Shown: positions 1-8,904, counted from the first letter of the stretch. The stretch is 22,922 nt of DNA from Alphaproteobacteria bacterium (GCA_005883115.1 VAZQ01000001.1:1-22922); one strand, 5' to 3'. The notes: a model not told the origin generated them from the letters alone. Numbers and translations are program-made.

Positions 1-227
1 TACAATCTCCTGTGGCGCCGAATAATGTTCCCACTGGGCGGTCCGATGGCAATCGTATTCCGAGCAAAATCGGCGAAGACTGCAAAAAGTTGTTGAAAGG
101 CAAATGCCCCTGGTGCTCGTGTCACCGCATTGATTTGGCGATGAAATTGGCAGATCGTGGCCACTATGACTGTGCCTGCAAGGTTGCGCCGGAATGGGCC
201 GCATGCAACTTACAGGAGAACAGGGGG
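1..227. other. Window-edge stretch downstream of lnt, no gene assigned
   Basis: This stretch lies after the lnt stop on the minus strand. In the genomes I compare with from memory, a helix-turn-helix regulator or metK often follows lnt, but no start of either is visible. The plus strand has an open frame that is open at the left edge and runs from there to 455. It includes a cysteine-rich part (CPWCSC around 109-126 and CAC around 175-183), but it continues far into antisense lnt, so I do not call it a gene. The minus strand also has frames open to the edge without recognisable motifs. Confidence 0.4.
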
Positions 228-1904
228 CTAGGTCAGCCGCGACCGTCTGCGCCAGCGCAACCGCAGCGCCCCCAGGAAAATTATTCCAACCGCCGCACCG
301 AGAGGGCCGTCGCCGAGCCGCGCGTAAGGTGTGGGCGCGATGGGCTGCGGAAGAGGCGCATCAAACACGCCCTCGCTCCCAAGCGGCAGCGAGTTGATGA
401 TCCGCCCGAGCGGATCGACCACCGCGGAAATTCCGCTATTGGCTGCCCGCACTAGCGGAAGCCCTTCCTCAATCGCGCGTACGCGTGCCTGCTGAAAATG
501 CTGGTAGGGACCCGCGCTGGCGCCGAACCAGCCGTCGTTGGTGAGGTTCAGGAGCCAGCCCGGACGGCCTCCGTTTCCAGCTACCGACGGCCAGTCGAGA
601 TATCGACCGACATGGCGATAGAGCCATCCCTCCTGTTCGCGGCGCGGAACCGCGTCGCCGGGGAAAATGATCTCGTAACAGATCAGCGGCAAAAAATTCG
701 GCGCCCCAGGCGCTGGCTGATTGTGCCGGCGCTCGCCGGGGATGAATCCGCCGCGTACTTTGGTGAGCTGCACGAGACCGAGCCGCTCGAGCAAGTCTTG
801 AAGCGGTAGGTACTCGCCGAACGGCACGAGATGAATCTTGTCATAGACGGAAAGGACCAGGCCGCCGTGGCCGATCACGTAAATCGAGTTGTATGCCCGC
901 GTGACGGCGGTGCCGAGCGGTGTCTCAGGCGGGCGGATGGCACCAGTGATCAGCACGGTTCCCGCTGGCAGGAGCTTGCCAATTTGTGCAAGTGCCTCCG
1001 GCTCGCGCACGAGAAAGAAGGGGAATGCCGATTCTGGCCAGATCAGAATGCTGACATTGCGCAAGCCCATAGATTGTGGCCCGTCCGGACCTTCCGATAG
1101 CGCGAGATAGCGTCGCATCACTCCTTGCTTCTGCGAATAATTGAACTTCTCATCTTGCTGCAGATTGGGTTGCATAATGCGAAGTCGCACGCCCTCGACG
1201 AAGCGCGTTGGATTCCACTCCAGCCGCACGGCGCCATACACCGCAAGCGTCATCGTTACGGCGCCGCTCAGCACCACAACCAGCCAGCGCCGCCAAGTCG
1301 CGGCATCCTGGTCGGCGAGCACGGCAGGTGAGGCATAGAGTGCAACGGCGAGAAAGGTCAGGCCCCAGATACCCATCAGCGCCGCGCCCTGTGCGAGCCA
1401 TAGCGGCGAGCTCAGCGCATAGCCGTAGGCATTCCAGGGAAAGCCGCTGAACAAGTGACCGCGCAGCCATTCCGTGAGCGTCAGCGAGGCGGCGAGGGCG
1501 AGAACGCGGGTCGCCCCCCCTGGCCAAATCAGTCGCGCCAGGGCGAGGCCGAATGCCGTGTAAAGCGCCATTGCCGCCGGTAGCGCAATAACTGCGAACG
1601 GCAGCAGCCAGCCGAAGGTCTTGGCGTCGACGAGAAACGCATAACCAATCCAATAGAGGCCAGCGAGGAAATAGCCGAAGCCGAACCACCAGCCTATGGT
1701 GGCAGCCGCCAGCACCCCGCCCAGGCGGCTGCCGGCTGTACCATCGACGAGCCAGACCAGGATAGGAAAGGTAACGAAGGGCACCGGCCAAATATCAGTC
1801 GGCGGAAGCGCGAGCGTCGAGGACGCCCCTGCGAGAGACGCAATGATGCAACGCCACCGTCCCCTTGCCAGTACGATGGTCTGCGCGAGGCGCCTGAGCG
1901 TCAC
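228..1904 (-). CDS. lnt: Apolipoprotein N-acyltransferase
   Basis: Lnt is the inner-membrane enzyme that adds the third acyl chain to the N-terminal cysteine of diacylated lipoproteins. The 558-residue product has an N-terminal half of hydrophobic segments (about residues 17-225) and a periplasmic nitrilase-type domain (about 240-520). The triad is visible: Glu291 in WPESAFPF, Lys356 in YDKIHLVPFGEYLP and Cys409 in LICYEIIFP. The later NLTNDGWFG motif is also present. The GTG start at 1904 overlaps the corC stop as GTGA, which supports this start and translational coupling; lnt ends the run tsaB-rimI-fur-Bug-miaB-phoH-ybeY-corC-lnt. Oddly, about 28 extra residues (roughly 420-447) sit between the catalytic Cys block and NDGWFG, where family members as I recall them have a short link. 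The stop codon is TAG. Confidence 0.95.
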   Translation of the reverse strand: MTLRRLAQTIVLARGRWRCIIASLAGASSTLALPPTDIWPVPFVTFPILVWLVDGTAGSRLGGVLAAATIGWWFGFGYFLAGLYWIGYAFLVDAKTFGWLLPFAVIALPAAMALYTAFGLALARLIWPGGATRVLALAASLTLTEWLRGHLFSGFPWNAYGYALSSPLWLAQGAALMGIWGLTFLAVALYASPAVLADQDAATWRRWLVVVLSGAVTMTLAVYGAVRLEWNPTRFVEGVRLRIMQPNLQQDEKFNYSQKQGVMRRYLALSEGPDGPQSMGLRNVSILIWPESAFPFFLVREPEALAQIGKLLPAGTVLITGAIRPPETPLGTAVTRAYNSIYVIGHGGLVLSVYDKIHLVPFGEYLPLQDLLERLGLVQLTKVRGGFIPGERRHNQPAPGAPNFLPLICYEIIFPGDAVPRREQEGWLYRHVGRYLDWPSVAGNGGRPGWLLNLTNDGWFGASAGPYQHFQQARVRAIEEGLPLVRAANSGISAVVDPLGRIINSLPLGSEGVFDAPLPQPIAPTPYARLGDGPLGAAVGIIFLGALRLRWRRRSRLT

Positions 1905-3052
1905 GGCTGTCGGGCGGATTTGGACGGCCCTGTATCAGAGGAACGGTTGGCCTCCTCGCCGCTCATCGGCAAAGCGGAGGGGGACTTACTCGACGGCGCC
2001 GGCGTGGGCCCGACTTGCCGCCGTGTGACGTGTCGGCTGCCGTTCTGCTTGTCCAGGCCGCGGTAAATCCTGAGTTTCTTCACGCGGCGAGGATCCGCAT
2101 CGAGGATTTCGAGCTCGAAAGGGCCGGGTCCCGGCACGAGTTCGCCGCGTACGGGCACGCGACCGATGCGGGCCGCCACGTATCCGGCAAGGGTGTCCAC
2201 CTCCTGGGCGACGTCGCCCACATCGAATTCGCCACCAACGATCGAGGTTACGTCCTCGAGGCTAGCGCGAGCGTCCGCAAGGAACGAGCCGTCGGATTGG
2301 TGCACGACACCTGGCGGCGTATCTTGGTCGTGCTCGTCCGCGATCTCGCCAACGATCTGCTCGACAATATCTTCGATTGATACCACGCCGTCGGCGCCGC
2401 CATATTCATCGACAACGAGCGCGAGGTGGATGCGGGTCGTCTGCATCTTTGCTAGCAGATCGAGAACCGACATCGAGGGCGGCGCATACAAGATCTCGCG
2501 CACGATTTTGGTCGCCGAAAGCGGCATCGACAGGTTCACAGTCTTGAGATCGAGGCCGGCGGGAAGCGGTTTTTTGCGGCGCCGGTTGCTGTTTCCACTG
2601 ACACTGGCGCGCACGGTCATAAAGGCGACGAGATCGCGGATATGGACCATGCCGACAGCGTCGTCGAGGGTTTCGTCATAAACCACCAGGCGCGAATGAC
2701 CGGCACTTTCGAATACTTTCATCAGTTCGCCGAGGGCGATATCCCGCTGCACGCCGATGATATCGGCGCGCGGCACCATTACGTCCAACACGCGGCGCTC
2801 GCGCAGCCCGAGAATGTTCTTGAGCATGGCGCTTTCGGTCGGCGAGAAACCGGTCTCGCCGGCCCCGTTCTCGAGCACATCGCTGAGGTCGGCGCGGAAC
2901 GTGCTTGATTTCCAGCGGAAGATTGTCCGCAGCGCCCGCGTGAACCAATTCTCGGCGTGCGCCGGCGCGCCTTCGCTGCGGCGTGGTATGGGCACGGGCA
3001 GATTGCGCGTCGCGCTCGGTTCGCTCGAACTGGGTGGTTCCGGATCAGGCAT
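1901..3052 (-). CDS. corC: CorC/HlyC-type CBS-domain protein
   Basis: This 383-residue protein belongs to the CorC/HlyC family (haemolysin-C-like, linked to magnesium and cobalt efflux). It has two CBS domains, the first from about residue 92 (MVPRADIIGV) to 145 and the second about 185-240, which includes VVDEYGGADGVVSIEDIVEQ. A C-terminal CorC_HlyC transporter-associated domain follows at about 252-330. There is no DUF21 membrane domain, so it is the soluble form. Both ends are probably disordered: a Pro/Ser-rich start and a Ser/Pro-rich tail after residue 335. The ATG at 3052 lies 5 nt after the ybeY stop and the stop overlaps lnt. The order ybeY-corC-lnt is widespread in Proteobacteria. 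The CorC name reflects family membership; the transport role here is inferred. Confidence 0.9.
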   Translation of the reverse strand: MPDPEPPSSSEPSATRNLPVPIPRRSEGAPAHAENWFTRALRTIFRWKSSTFRADLSDVLENGAGETGFSPTESAMLKNILGLRERRVLDVMVPRADIIGVQRDIALGELMKVFESAGHSRLVVYDETLDDAVGMVHIRDLVAFMTVRASVSGNSNRRRKKPLPAGLDLKTVNLSMPLSATKIVREILYAPPSMSVLDLLAKMQTTRIHLALVVDEYGGADGVVSIEDIVEQIVGEIADEHDQDTPPGVVHQSDGSFLADARASLEDVTSIVGGEFDVGDVAQEVDTLAGYVAARIGRVPVRGELVPGPGPFELEILDADPRRVKKLRIYRGLDKQNGSRHVTRRQVGPTPAPSSKSPSALPMSGEEANRSSDTGPSKSARQP

Positions 3053-3057
3053 GGAGG

Positions 3058-3636
3058 CTAGGCGGCGCCGCGCGCGAGGTAGGGGTCGGGTACACCGAGG
3101 CGGGCAAGGATCGCGGCCTCGAGCCTTTCCATTGCAGCCGCTTGATCATGCGCGGGGTGATCGTAGCCCGCGAGGTGGAGAAATCCATGCACCGCCAAGT
3201 GTATAAGATGGTCCATAAAGGGCTTATGCTCGGCGCGCGCTTCACGTTCCGTCGTTTCATAGGCGATCACGATATCACCGAGCAGCCGGGGTATTCCACG
3301 AGTGCTCCGTGGCTCGCCGGCGGGAAAAGACAGCACATTGGTCGCCGCGTCCTTGCCGCGCCAGTGGCGGTTGAGCGCCCTGATGGCCGAGTCGTCGGTG
3401 AGCACGATAGCAATCTCGCCCATGAGCGTTGACGTGGCTGACGCTGCCTCGCGAATCGCGCGGCGAAGTAGCGCCTTCACGCTGCGTTGCTCAGTCCAGA
3501 GCCTGGATGCGACCACGATGTGGATCGCAGCCACGCCCGCTCGTGGCCGCGCCGTCGTGGGCGCACCTCGGTTGCGTTTCATAAACGCGATCTCCGTCCC
3601 GCTCGCGTGGAGCCCGACGCAATTCAGAGAGCTCAT
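3058..3636 (-). CDS. ybeY: Endoribonuclease YbeY, rRNA maturation factor
   Basis: YbeY is a zinc-dependent RNase involved in 16S rRNA 3'-end maturation and ribosome quality control. The diagnostic HLAVHGFLHLAGYDH block is present, with His150, His154 and His160 as the expected zinc ligands, and the preceding KDAATNVLSFP motif (residues 95-104) is also conserved. The chosen ATG at 3636 overlaps the phoH stop as ATGA. This gives 192 residues, longer than the roughly 155 of E. coli, with about 35 extra N-terminal residues; Met19 is an alternative start. The phoH-ybeY-corC order supports the assignment. The stop codon is TAG. Confidence 0.94.
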   Translation of the reverse strand: MSSLNCVGLHASGTEIAFMKRNRGAPTTARPRAGVAAIHIVVASRLWTEQRSVKALLRRAIREAASATSTLMGEIAIVLTDDSAIRALNRHWRGKDAATNVLSFPAGEPRSTRGIPRLLGDIVIAYETTEREARAEHKPFMDHLIHLAVHGFLHLAGYDHPAHDQAAAMERLEAAILARLGVPDPYLARGAA

Positions 3637-4670
3637 TCCTTGATCTCGCGTCCCCGGGCAGCTTTGAGCGCCGCTTTGTCGTAAGCGTCGACAATCCGTG
3701 CCACAAGCTCATGCCGAATGACATCTTCGGCGGTATAGACGACATGGCCAATTCCCTCGACGTTCCTCAGCAGCCGCGTTGCTTCGGCGAGGCCTGAGGT
3801 CTGCCCGGGCGGCAAATCCACCTGGCTCGGATCACCGGTCACGATCATACGGCTATTCTCACCCAATCGCGTCAGGAACATTTTCATCTGCATCGCCGTC
3901 GTATTCTGCGCCTCATCGAGGATGATGACCGCGTTCGAGAGCGTGCGCCCGCGCATGAAAGCGAGCGGAGCGATTTCGATCTCGCCGGTCTGCAGCGCGC
4001 GCTCGACGATCCGCGCATCCATGAGATCATACAGTGCGTCATAGATCGGGCGCAGATATGGATCGACTTTCTCACGCATATCGCCGGGAAGGAATCCGAG
4101 GCGCTCCCCCGCCTCGACCGCCGGACGGGAGAGAATGATGCGGTCCACTTCCTTGCGCTCGAACAACTGCACCGCATATGCGACCGCTAGCCAGGTCTTA
4201 CCTGTGCCTGCCGGCCCGGTCCCGAAAACCAATGCGTGGCGCCGCAAGGCGCGGATATAGGCGTCCTGCGCCGCGGTGCGCGCGCGCACGGCGCGCTTGC
4301 GCAGATTGATCTCCTCGAAGCTTGGCCGCGCGGTAGCGGCGTCGTAGTCGAATAGCGAACCCTGTGCGATTGCCAAACGGATCGCGCCTTCGACGTCGCC
4401 GGACACCAGCTCGTCGCCGCGCCTGAGTTGCTCGTATAGACCTTCGAGTACCCGCCGCGACCGCTCCACGCCGTCACGCGAGCCTGCCAGCGTGACGTGA
4501 TTCCCGCGCTGCTCGGCAACCACGCCGAGCCTGCGCTCGATCAGCGCCAGGTTCTGTCCGTATTGGCCGAACAACAAGGATGCGAGGCGGTTATCCTCGA
4601 ACGCCAGCACGACCTGCGTCGCAGTATTGTCGCCGGCGAACGATCCACTGTCCGATCGAGAGGAGCGCAA
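3633..4670 (-). CDS. phoH: PhoH-like ATPase
   Basis: This is a PhoH-family cytoplasmic P-loop ATPase (YbeZ type), usually encoded with YbeY and thought to work with it on RNA. A Walker A motif, GTGPAGTGKT, lies at about residues 150-159 and a Walker B, VIILDEAQN, at about 248-256. VTGDPSQVDLP follows, as expected for the family, and an N-terminal KH-like part precedes the ATPase core. I chose the TTG at 4670: a GGAGG lies 9 nt upstream inside the last miaB codons and the miaB stop is only 4 nt before the start. The open frame extends upstream to 4718, but that would overlap miaB and lacks such a site. With this start the protein has 345 residues. Confidence 0.92.
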   Translation of the reverse strand: MRSSRSDSGSFAGDNTATQVVLAFEDNRLASLLFGQYGQNLALIERRLGVVAEQRGNHVTLAGSRDGVERSRRVLEGLYEQLRRGDELVSGDVEGAIRLAIAQGSLFDYDAATARPSFEEINLRKRAVRARTAAQDAYIRALRRHALVFGTGPAGTGKTWLAVAYAVQLFERKEVDRIILSRPAVEAGERLGFLPGDMREKVDPYLRPIYDALYDLMDARIVERALQTGEIEIAPLAFMRGRTLSNAVIILDEAQNTTAMQMKMFLTRLGENSRMIVTGDPSQVDLPPGQTSGLAEATRLLRNVEGIGHVVYTAEDVIRHELVARIVDAYDKAALKAARGREIKE

Positions 4671-4674
4671 CGTT

Positions 4675-6057
4675 TCAGGCCTCCAGCATCGGTCCGGCGC
4701 CCAAGCCGGTGCCCGCAAAGTCGCCGAACAGGCTGTTGGGTCCGACTTCGGTGATCCTTACCGCCCTAATTTCGCCGATCATCGTCCGTGGCGCCATTAC
4801 CTGAACCGGCTGCAGATATGGCGAGCGCCCGACGATCTGGCCAGGGTAACGTCCCGCCTTTTCGAACAGGACCTCGAAAGTGCGGCCATGACATTGCCCA
4901 TTGAACGCGGCTTGCTGTCGGTCGATTACCGCCTGGAGGCGGTGGAGCCGCTCGGATTTCACGTCGTCGGGGATCTGACTCGGCAGGTCCGCGGCCGGCG
5001 TTCCCGGACGCGGCGAGTATTTGAAGGAGAAGGCGCTGGCGTAACCGACTTCATCCACCAGCGACAGCGTCGCGCGAAAGTCCTCCTCACTCTCGCCAGG
5101 GAAGCCCACGATGAAGTCGGACGAGAACGCCATTCGTGGCTGCGCGGCGCGCAGGCGCGCAACCGTTTTAACATAGGCGGCACGGGTATGGCGGCGGTTC
5201 ATGCGCTTGAGGACACGGTCGGAACCCGTCTGCACGGGCAGGTGCAGATAGGGCATTAAGCTGGGCAGGTCACGATGTGCCGCGATCAGACTCGCGTCCA
5301 TATCGCAGGGATGGCTGGTTGTGTAGCGAAGCCGCGCGATACCCGGGACATCGGCAAGCCGCTCCAGCAATCGTCCAAGTGTCCAGGTGGCACCATCGGA
5401 TCCCTGGCCGTGATACGCATTGACGTTCTGGCCGATGAGCGTGATTTCGCGCACTCCGGCCTCGGCCAGTAACTCGACCTCCGCGATTATCTTCATTACT
5501 GGCCGCGACACCTCCGCGCCACGCGTGTAGGGAACGACGCAGAACGTGCAAAATTTATCGCAGCCCTCCTGCACGGTGACGAACGCACTAACGCCGCGCG
5601 CGCGTATGGCCTCGCGGCTCGGTGCTTTGAGGAGGTCGAATTTGTCCTCGGCCGGAAATTCGGTATCGACCACGGCGCCCTTGCGCTCGGTTCGGGCGAG
5701 CAATTCGGGCAGGCGATGGTAGCTTTGCGGCCCCACGACGAGATCGACCGACGGTGCGCGGCGGATGATCTCCTCTCCTTCGGCCTGAGCGACGCAGCCT
5801 GCAACCGCAATCGTCAACCGACGTCCCGCGCGCGCTGCGGCGGCCTTGAGCGCTCCGACGCGGCCCAGTTCGGAATACACTTTCTCTGCTGCTTTCTCGC
5901 GAATATGGCAGGTGTTGAGGATGATGAGGTCGGCTTCGCCAGCGTTCAGAGTCTCGGCAAAGCCCTCGGGTGCAAGCGTGTCCGCCATACGATGGGAGTC
6001 GTAGACGTTCATTTGGCAGCCGAAGGATTTGACGTAGAGCTTGCGCGGTCGGGTCAT
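4675..6057 (-). CDS. miaB: tRNA-2-methylthio-N6-dimethylallyladenosine synthase MiaB
   Basis: MiaB is a radical-SAM methylthiotransferase that converts i6A37 to ms2i6A37 in tRNAs reading UNN codons. The 460-residue protein has all three parts. The N-terminal UPF0004 domain carries Cys14 (SFGCQMN), Cys50 (NTCHIREKA) and Cys88 (VAGCVAQ) for the auxiliary cluster. The radical-SAM motif CDKFCTFC supplies Cys166, Cys170 and Cys173. A C-terminal TRAM domain spans about 383-448. The ATG at 6057 gives the usual start KLYVKSFGCQMNVYDS; the open frame extends upstream to 6423 but lacks family similarity there. It sits between an inserted Bug-family gene and phoH, with the phoH start immediately after its stop. 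Confidence 0.96.
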   Translation of the reverse strand: MTRPRKLYVKSFGCQMNVYDSHRMADTLAPEGFAETLNAGEADLIILNTCHIREKAAEKVYSELGRVGALKAAAARAGRRLTIAVAGCVAQAEGEEIIRRAPSVDLVVGPQSYHRLPELLARTERKGAVVDTEFPAEDKFDLLKAPSREAIRARGVSAFVTVQEGCDKFCTFCVVPYTRGAEVSRPVMKIIAEVELLAEAGVREITLIGQNVNAYHGQGSDGATWTLGRLLERLADVPGIARLRYTTSHPCDMDASLIAAHRDLPSLMPYLHLPVQTGSDRVLKRMNRRHTRAAYVKTVARLRAAQPRMAFSSDFIVGFPGESEEDFRATLSLVDEVGYASAFSFKYSPRPGTPAADLPSQIPDDVKSERLHRLQAVIDRQQAAFNGQCHGRTFEVLFEKAGRYPGQIVGRSPYLQPVQVMAPRTMIGEIRAVRITEVGPNSLFGDFAGTGLGAGPMLEA

Positions 6058-6197
6058 GCTGTCGGGTGGTCCTGCGCGTCTTCGCAGGTTAACGCTATGA
6101 TGATCCTCGTAAACCTGAGCCGCGGCGCAATCGGCCGATGCGGGGGTTTTTACCCGCCTTGGGGCGAAAAGAAAATGGGTGTGGACTGCTTTGTTCG

Positions 6198-7184
6198 CTA
6201 GTCCGGAGCACGGATGTCGGCTTCTTTGACAACCTTGGACCATTTGCCGATCTCGGATTTGATATAGCGATCGACCCCCTCGGGCGTGTCGATGTCGATT
6301 GTCATTCCGAGATCGGCGAATCGTTGCCGAGTATCCGGCTGGCCGACGAGCTGTGTCACCTCCGTGTTCAACCGCCGCACGATTTCCCGTGGAGTTGCCG
6401 CCGGCGCTACCAGTGCGAACCAAGTTGCCGCGTCGAAGCCGGGCAGCGCCGCCTCCGCGACGGTGGGAATTTCGAGTGCGGTGGCGGCGCGTTGTGCGCT
6501 GGTGACGGCGAGTGCACGCAGCGAGCCTGCCTTCACATTACCGATGACGGCGGAGAGGTTCGCGAACATCAAGTGCAGCTGACCGCCGAGGAGATCATTG
6601 ATTGCCGGTGCCTCCCCGCGATACGCGACGTGCACCATCTTGATCCCAGCTAAAATCGAAAAAAGCTCACCTGCCATGTGCGGCGTAGTCCCGAGCCCCC
6701 CCGATCCGAAATTGATCGTGCCCGGTCTGGCTTTCGCCAACGCGATCAGATCCTGTACCGACGGGGCCGGCACCGACGGATGAACGACCAGCACCAGCGG
6801 CGACACGCCAGCCGCCGAAACTCCGGCGAAGTCTCTTGCGGCATCGATTGAGAACTTGCGATAGAGCGCTGGTGCGACCGCGAGAGTGGTCTGGCTGCCC
6901 ATCATCAGCGTGTAACCGTCGGCGGCCGATTTCGCCACCATTTCCGTGGCGATCATCCCACTTGCGCCGGGGCGGTTCTCAACCAGAACCGATTGACCGA
7001 GCGTTTCACTCAGCTTCTGTGCCAGAATTCTCGCGGCGACATCGGTCCCACCGCCAGCGGCAAAGCCGACCACAATTTTGATGGGCCGATCCGGGTATGG
7101 CGTTGTTTGGCCCTCGGCCGCAGATAATGACGCCGCAGCCAGGACGAGACCAAGCAAAAGGGCAGGCAGCATCGTTCGCGGCAA
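6198..7184 (-). CDS. Bug-family tripartite tricarboxylate transporter receptor protein
   Basis: This is a periplasmic solute-binding protein of the Bug (TctC-like) family, which captures small carboxylates or related ligands. The N-terminus is a clear signal peptide (hydrophobic LPALLLGLVLAAASLSAAEG), followed by the family opening YPDRPIKIVVGFAAGGGTDVAAR and later GQSVLVENRPGASG and GTINFGSGGLGTTPHMAGE. The length of 328 residues is normal. A TTG at 7184 has GAGGA 7 nt upstream; an ATG at 7172 (324 residues) also keeps the signal peptide. No TctA or TctB membrane partner is in the window, so it is an orphan receptor. It sits between fur and miaB, 23 nt after the fur stop, in an otherwise housekeeping run. 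The ligand cannot be read from sequence. The stop is TAG. Confidence 0.9.
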   Translation of the reverse strand: MPRTMLPALLLGLVLAAASLSAAEGQTTPYPDRPIKIVVGFAAGGGTDVAARILAQKLSETLGQSVLVENRPGASGMIATEMVAKSAADGYTLMMGSQTTLAVAPALYRKFSIDAARDFAGVSAAGVSPLVLVVHPSVPAPSVQDLIALAKARPGTINFGSGGLGTTPHMAGELFSILAGIKMVHVAYRGEAPAINDLLGGQLHLMFANLSAVIGNVKAGSLRALAVTSAQRAATALEIPTVAEAALPGFDAATWFALVAPAATPREIVRRLNTEVTQLVGQPDTRQRFADLGMTIDIDTPEGVDRYIKSEIGKWSKVVKEADIRAPD

Positions 7185-7207
7185 GCTTTCGTCCTCAGTC
7201 GCGAGAC

Positions 7208-7642
7208 TCAGCGTTTCGGCTTGTCCTCGAGCGGCACTGCGTAGAGCTCCAGACGATGGTCGACCAACCGATAACCGAGGCGCCGGGCGATGTCGGCCTG
7301 GAGGCGTTCGATATCTTCGGATTGAAATTCGATCACTTCGCCCGTGCGCAGATTGATGAGGTGGTCGTGATGGCTGTCGGGCATCTGCTCATAGCGCGCG
7401 CGGCCGTTGCGGAACTCATGCCGTTCGATGATGCCGGCGTCCTCAAACAGCTTCACCGTCCGATAAACCGTCGAGATCGAGATGCGATCGTCAACCGCTG
7501 AGCAGCGCCGGTAGAGCTCTTCCACGTCCGGGTGGTCATCCGCCGCTGCCAGCACGCGCGCGATCACGCGGCGCTGTTCGGTCATGCGCATGCCCTTGGC
7601 GCTGCATAGAGCTTCGACATCTCTGGGCTTCGGCGCGTTCAC
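7208..7642 (-). CDS. fur: Fur-family metal-dependent transcriptional regulator
   Basis: This is a Fur-family repressor of 144 residues. The DNA-binding winged helix covers about residues 20-80, with MTEQRRVIARVLAAADDHPD and ISISTVYRTVKLFEDAGII. The metal-sensing part contains HHDHLI (His91-His94), and the rest is the C-terminal dimerisation domain. It lacks the C-terminal CxxC pairs of zinc-structured Fur, as in many alphaproteobacterial Fur/Mur proteins, so it may respond to manganese or iron; sequence alone does not decide this. I chose the GTG at 7642 because GGAG lies 7 nt upstream and the result begins just before the conserved helix. The open frame runs to 7750 without similarity. The tsaB-rimI-fur order is common in Hyphomicrobiales. 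Confidence 0.93.
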   Translation of the reverse strand: MNAPKPRDVEALCSAKGMRMTEQRRVIARVLAAADDHPDVEELYRRCSAVDDRISISTVYRTVKLFEDAGIIERHEFRNGRARYEQMPDSHHDHLINLRTGEVIEFQSEDIERLQADIARRLGYRLVDHRLELYAVPLEDKPKR

Positions 7643-7750
7643 GACGCTTCTCCGTGCCACCGCAATATCACGGTAGGCTGCTGAAAGCCATTGCATCCCG
7701 AATAGGCCATTGCCCCTGGGCAGGCTGACTGTTTCAGCGCGTGTTACCAA

Positions 7751-8227
7751 TCACAGCAGATCGCGGCGAAGAACAAGCGCCACGGAGGCTTGGCCCAGCT
7801 CATAGTACGAGTTTCGCCGCCCAATTTCCCGAAAACCGGCACGGCGATAAAGTCGAAGCGCCGAGACGTTGCCCGCGTCGACCTCGAGAAAAACGCAGCG
7901 CGCGCCGAGCGCGGCGAGTCGGCGCAGGTGAGTCTCGAGCAGTTGCCGCCCCAACCCGCGTCCTCGTCCCATCGAGGCGACAGCAATCGACAAAATCTCT
8001 GCCTCGTCCACAACGAGCCGTGACAGGATGAATCCGGCGAGACGCTCTCCCGCTGTGGCGCGGTGCGCCAGCACATTTCGATCCGACAGCAAGCGCTCGA
8101 ATTCGTCCTCGCTCCATCCGTGATGAAACGAGGCTGCATGCAGCGCCGCCAACGCGCAAGCGTCGGCTGGGCCGGCTTGCGATAGCCTCGTTTGCCGGCT
8201 GAATAGGCGACCGATGATGCCCTTCAT
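7751..8227 (-). CDS. rimI: Ribosomal-protein-alanine N-acetyltransferase RimI
   Basis: This is a GNAT acetyltransferase of 158 residues, assigned to RimI, which acetylates the N-terminal alanine of ribosomal protein S18. The acetyl-CoA loop RGRGLG is at residues 88-93. The RimI-like tail LEVDAGNVSALRLYRRAGF follows at about 114-132, with the conserved Asn120 and Tyr127, and RNSYYE at 138-143. The ATG at 8227 overlaps the tsaB stop as ATGA. The tsaB-rimI pairing is seen across bacteria and supports RimI over a generic GNAT, though the substrate is inferred. Confidence 0.9.
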   Translation of the reverse strand: MKGIIGRLFSRQTRLSQAGPADACALAALHAASFHHGWSEDEFERLLSDRNVLAHRATAGERLAGFILSRLVVDEAEILSIAVASMGRGRGLGRQLLETHLRRLAALGARCVFLEVDAGNVSALRLYRRAGFREIGRRNSYYELGQASVALVLRRDLL

Positions 8228-8904
8228 CGGCGAGGTAGACGCGCGCCGTCTTGTGGCCGCGCGTCAGGTTCGCGCAGGTAGAGCGGTTTCGGCGCGCCGT
8301 GAGCTTCCGGTGCAGCGGCGCCGAGCCGCGCGATCCACTCGATATCGGGCGCGCCGCGCTGCTCGATCGACAGTGGGGGGTCGGCCCCTTTCGGCCAGGC
8401 CGCCGCCACCTTCTTGGCACCAGAACCGATGATGCGTGCAGGTGCCGTCATCGCCGCGCGTGTGGCATCACGTACTGTTGCCATCCGAGGAGGCACCAGG
8501 GTGCGCCCATTGACCCCGAACACCTGCAGATAGATATGCTCGTGGCGCGCGTCGATCGTTGCAACGACCTGAGTGCCGTCATCGGCGGCGATCAGGGGCG
8601 CTGCGAATGCGGCAAGCGTGGAAAGTCCGATCGCGGGTTTTCCCGCCACTAATGCGATGCCACGTGCCGCCGATATTCCAACGCGGAGCCCGGTGAAACT
8701 GCCGGGCCCCGTGGTGACCGCGATGCGGTCGAGGTCGGCGAACTCGAACCCGCCCTCGTTCATCACGCGTGCGATGAGCGGCATTAGGTGCTCGGCGTGG
8801 CCGCGCGCCATGCCGCGGGTCTCACTGGCGAGAACCCCGCTGCTGGTATCGAACACGGCGGCCGAGCAGGCCTCCAGCGCGGTGTCGATGGCAAGGACGC
8901 GCAT
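8224..8904 (-). CDS. tsaB: tRNA N6-threonylcarbamoyladenosine synthesis protein TsaB
   Basis: TsaB is the non-catalytic partner of TsaD in making t6A37 on ANN-decoding tRNAs. The 226-residue product starts MRVLAIDTALEACSAAVFD and has the hallmark TTGPGSFTGLRVGISAARG at about residues 64-82, both typical of the ASKHA-fold TsaB family. It lacks the metal-binding histidines of TsaD, so it is TsaB. The ATG at 8904 is preceded by AAGGTGA. The stop overlaps rimI. About 98 nt separate it from the upstream Nfu gene. Confidence 0.94.
   Translation of the reverse strand: MRVLAIDTALEACSAAVFDTSSGVLASETRGMARGHAEHLMPLIARVMNEGGFEFADLDRIAVTTGPGSFTGLRVGISAARGIALVAGKPAIGLSTLAAFAAPLIAADDGTQVVATIDARHEHIYLQVFGVNGRTLVPPRMATVRDATRAAMTAPARIIGSGAKKVAAAWPKGADPPLSIEQRGAPDIEWIARLGAAAPEAHGAPKPLYLREPDARPQDGARLPRR

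Noticed and set aside
12..455. Plus-strand cysteine-rich open frame at the left edge
   Set aside because: Half of it is antisense to the lnt 3' end, the codon third positions lack the strong GC bias of the neighbours, and no complete zinc-binding pattern repeats.
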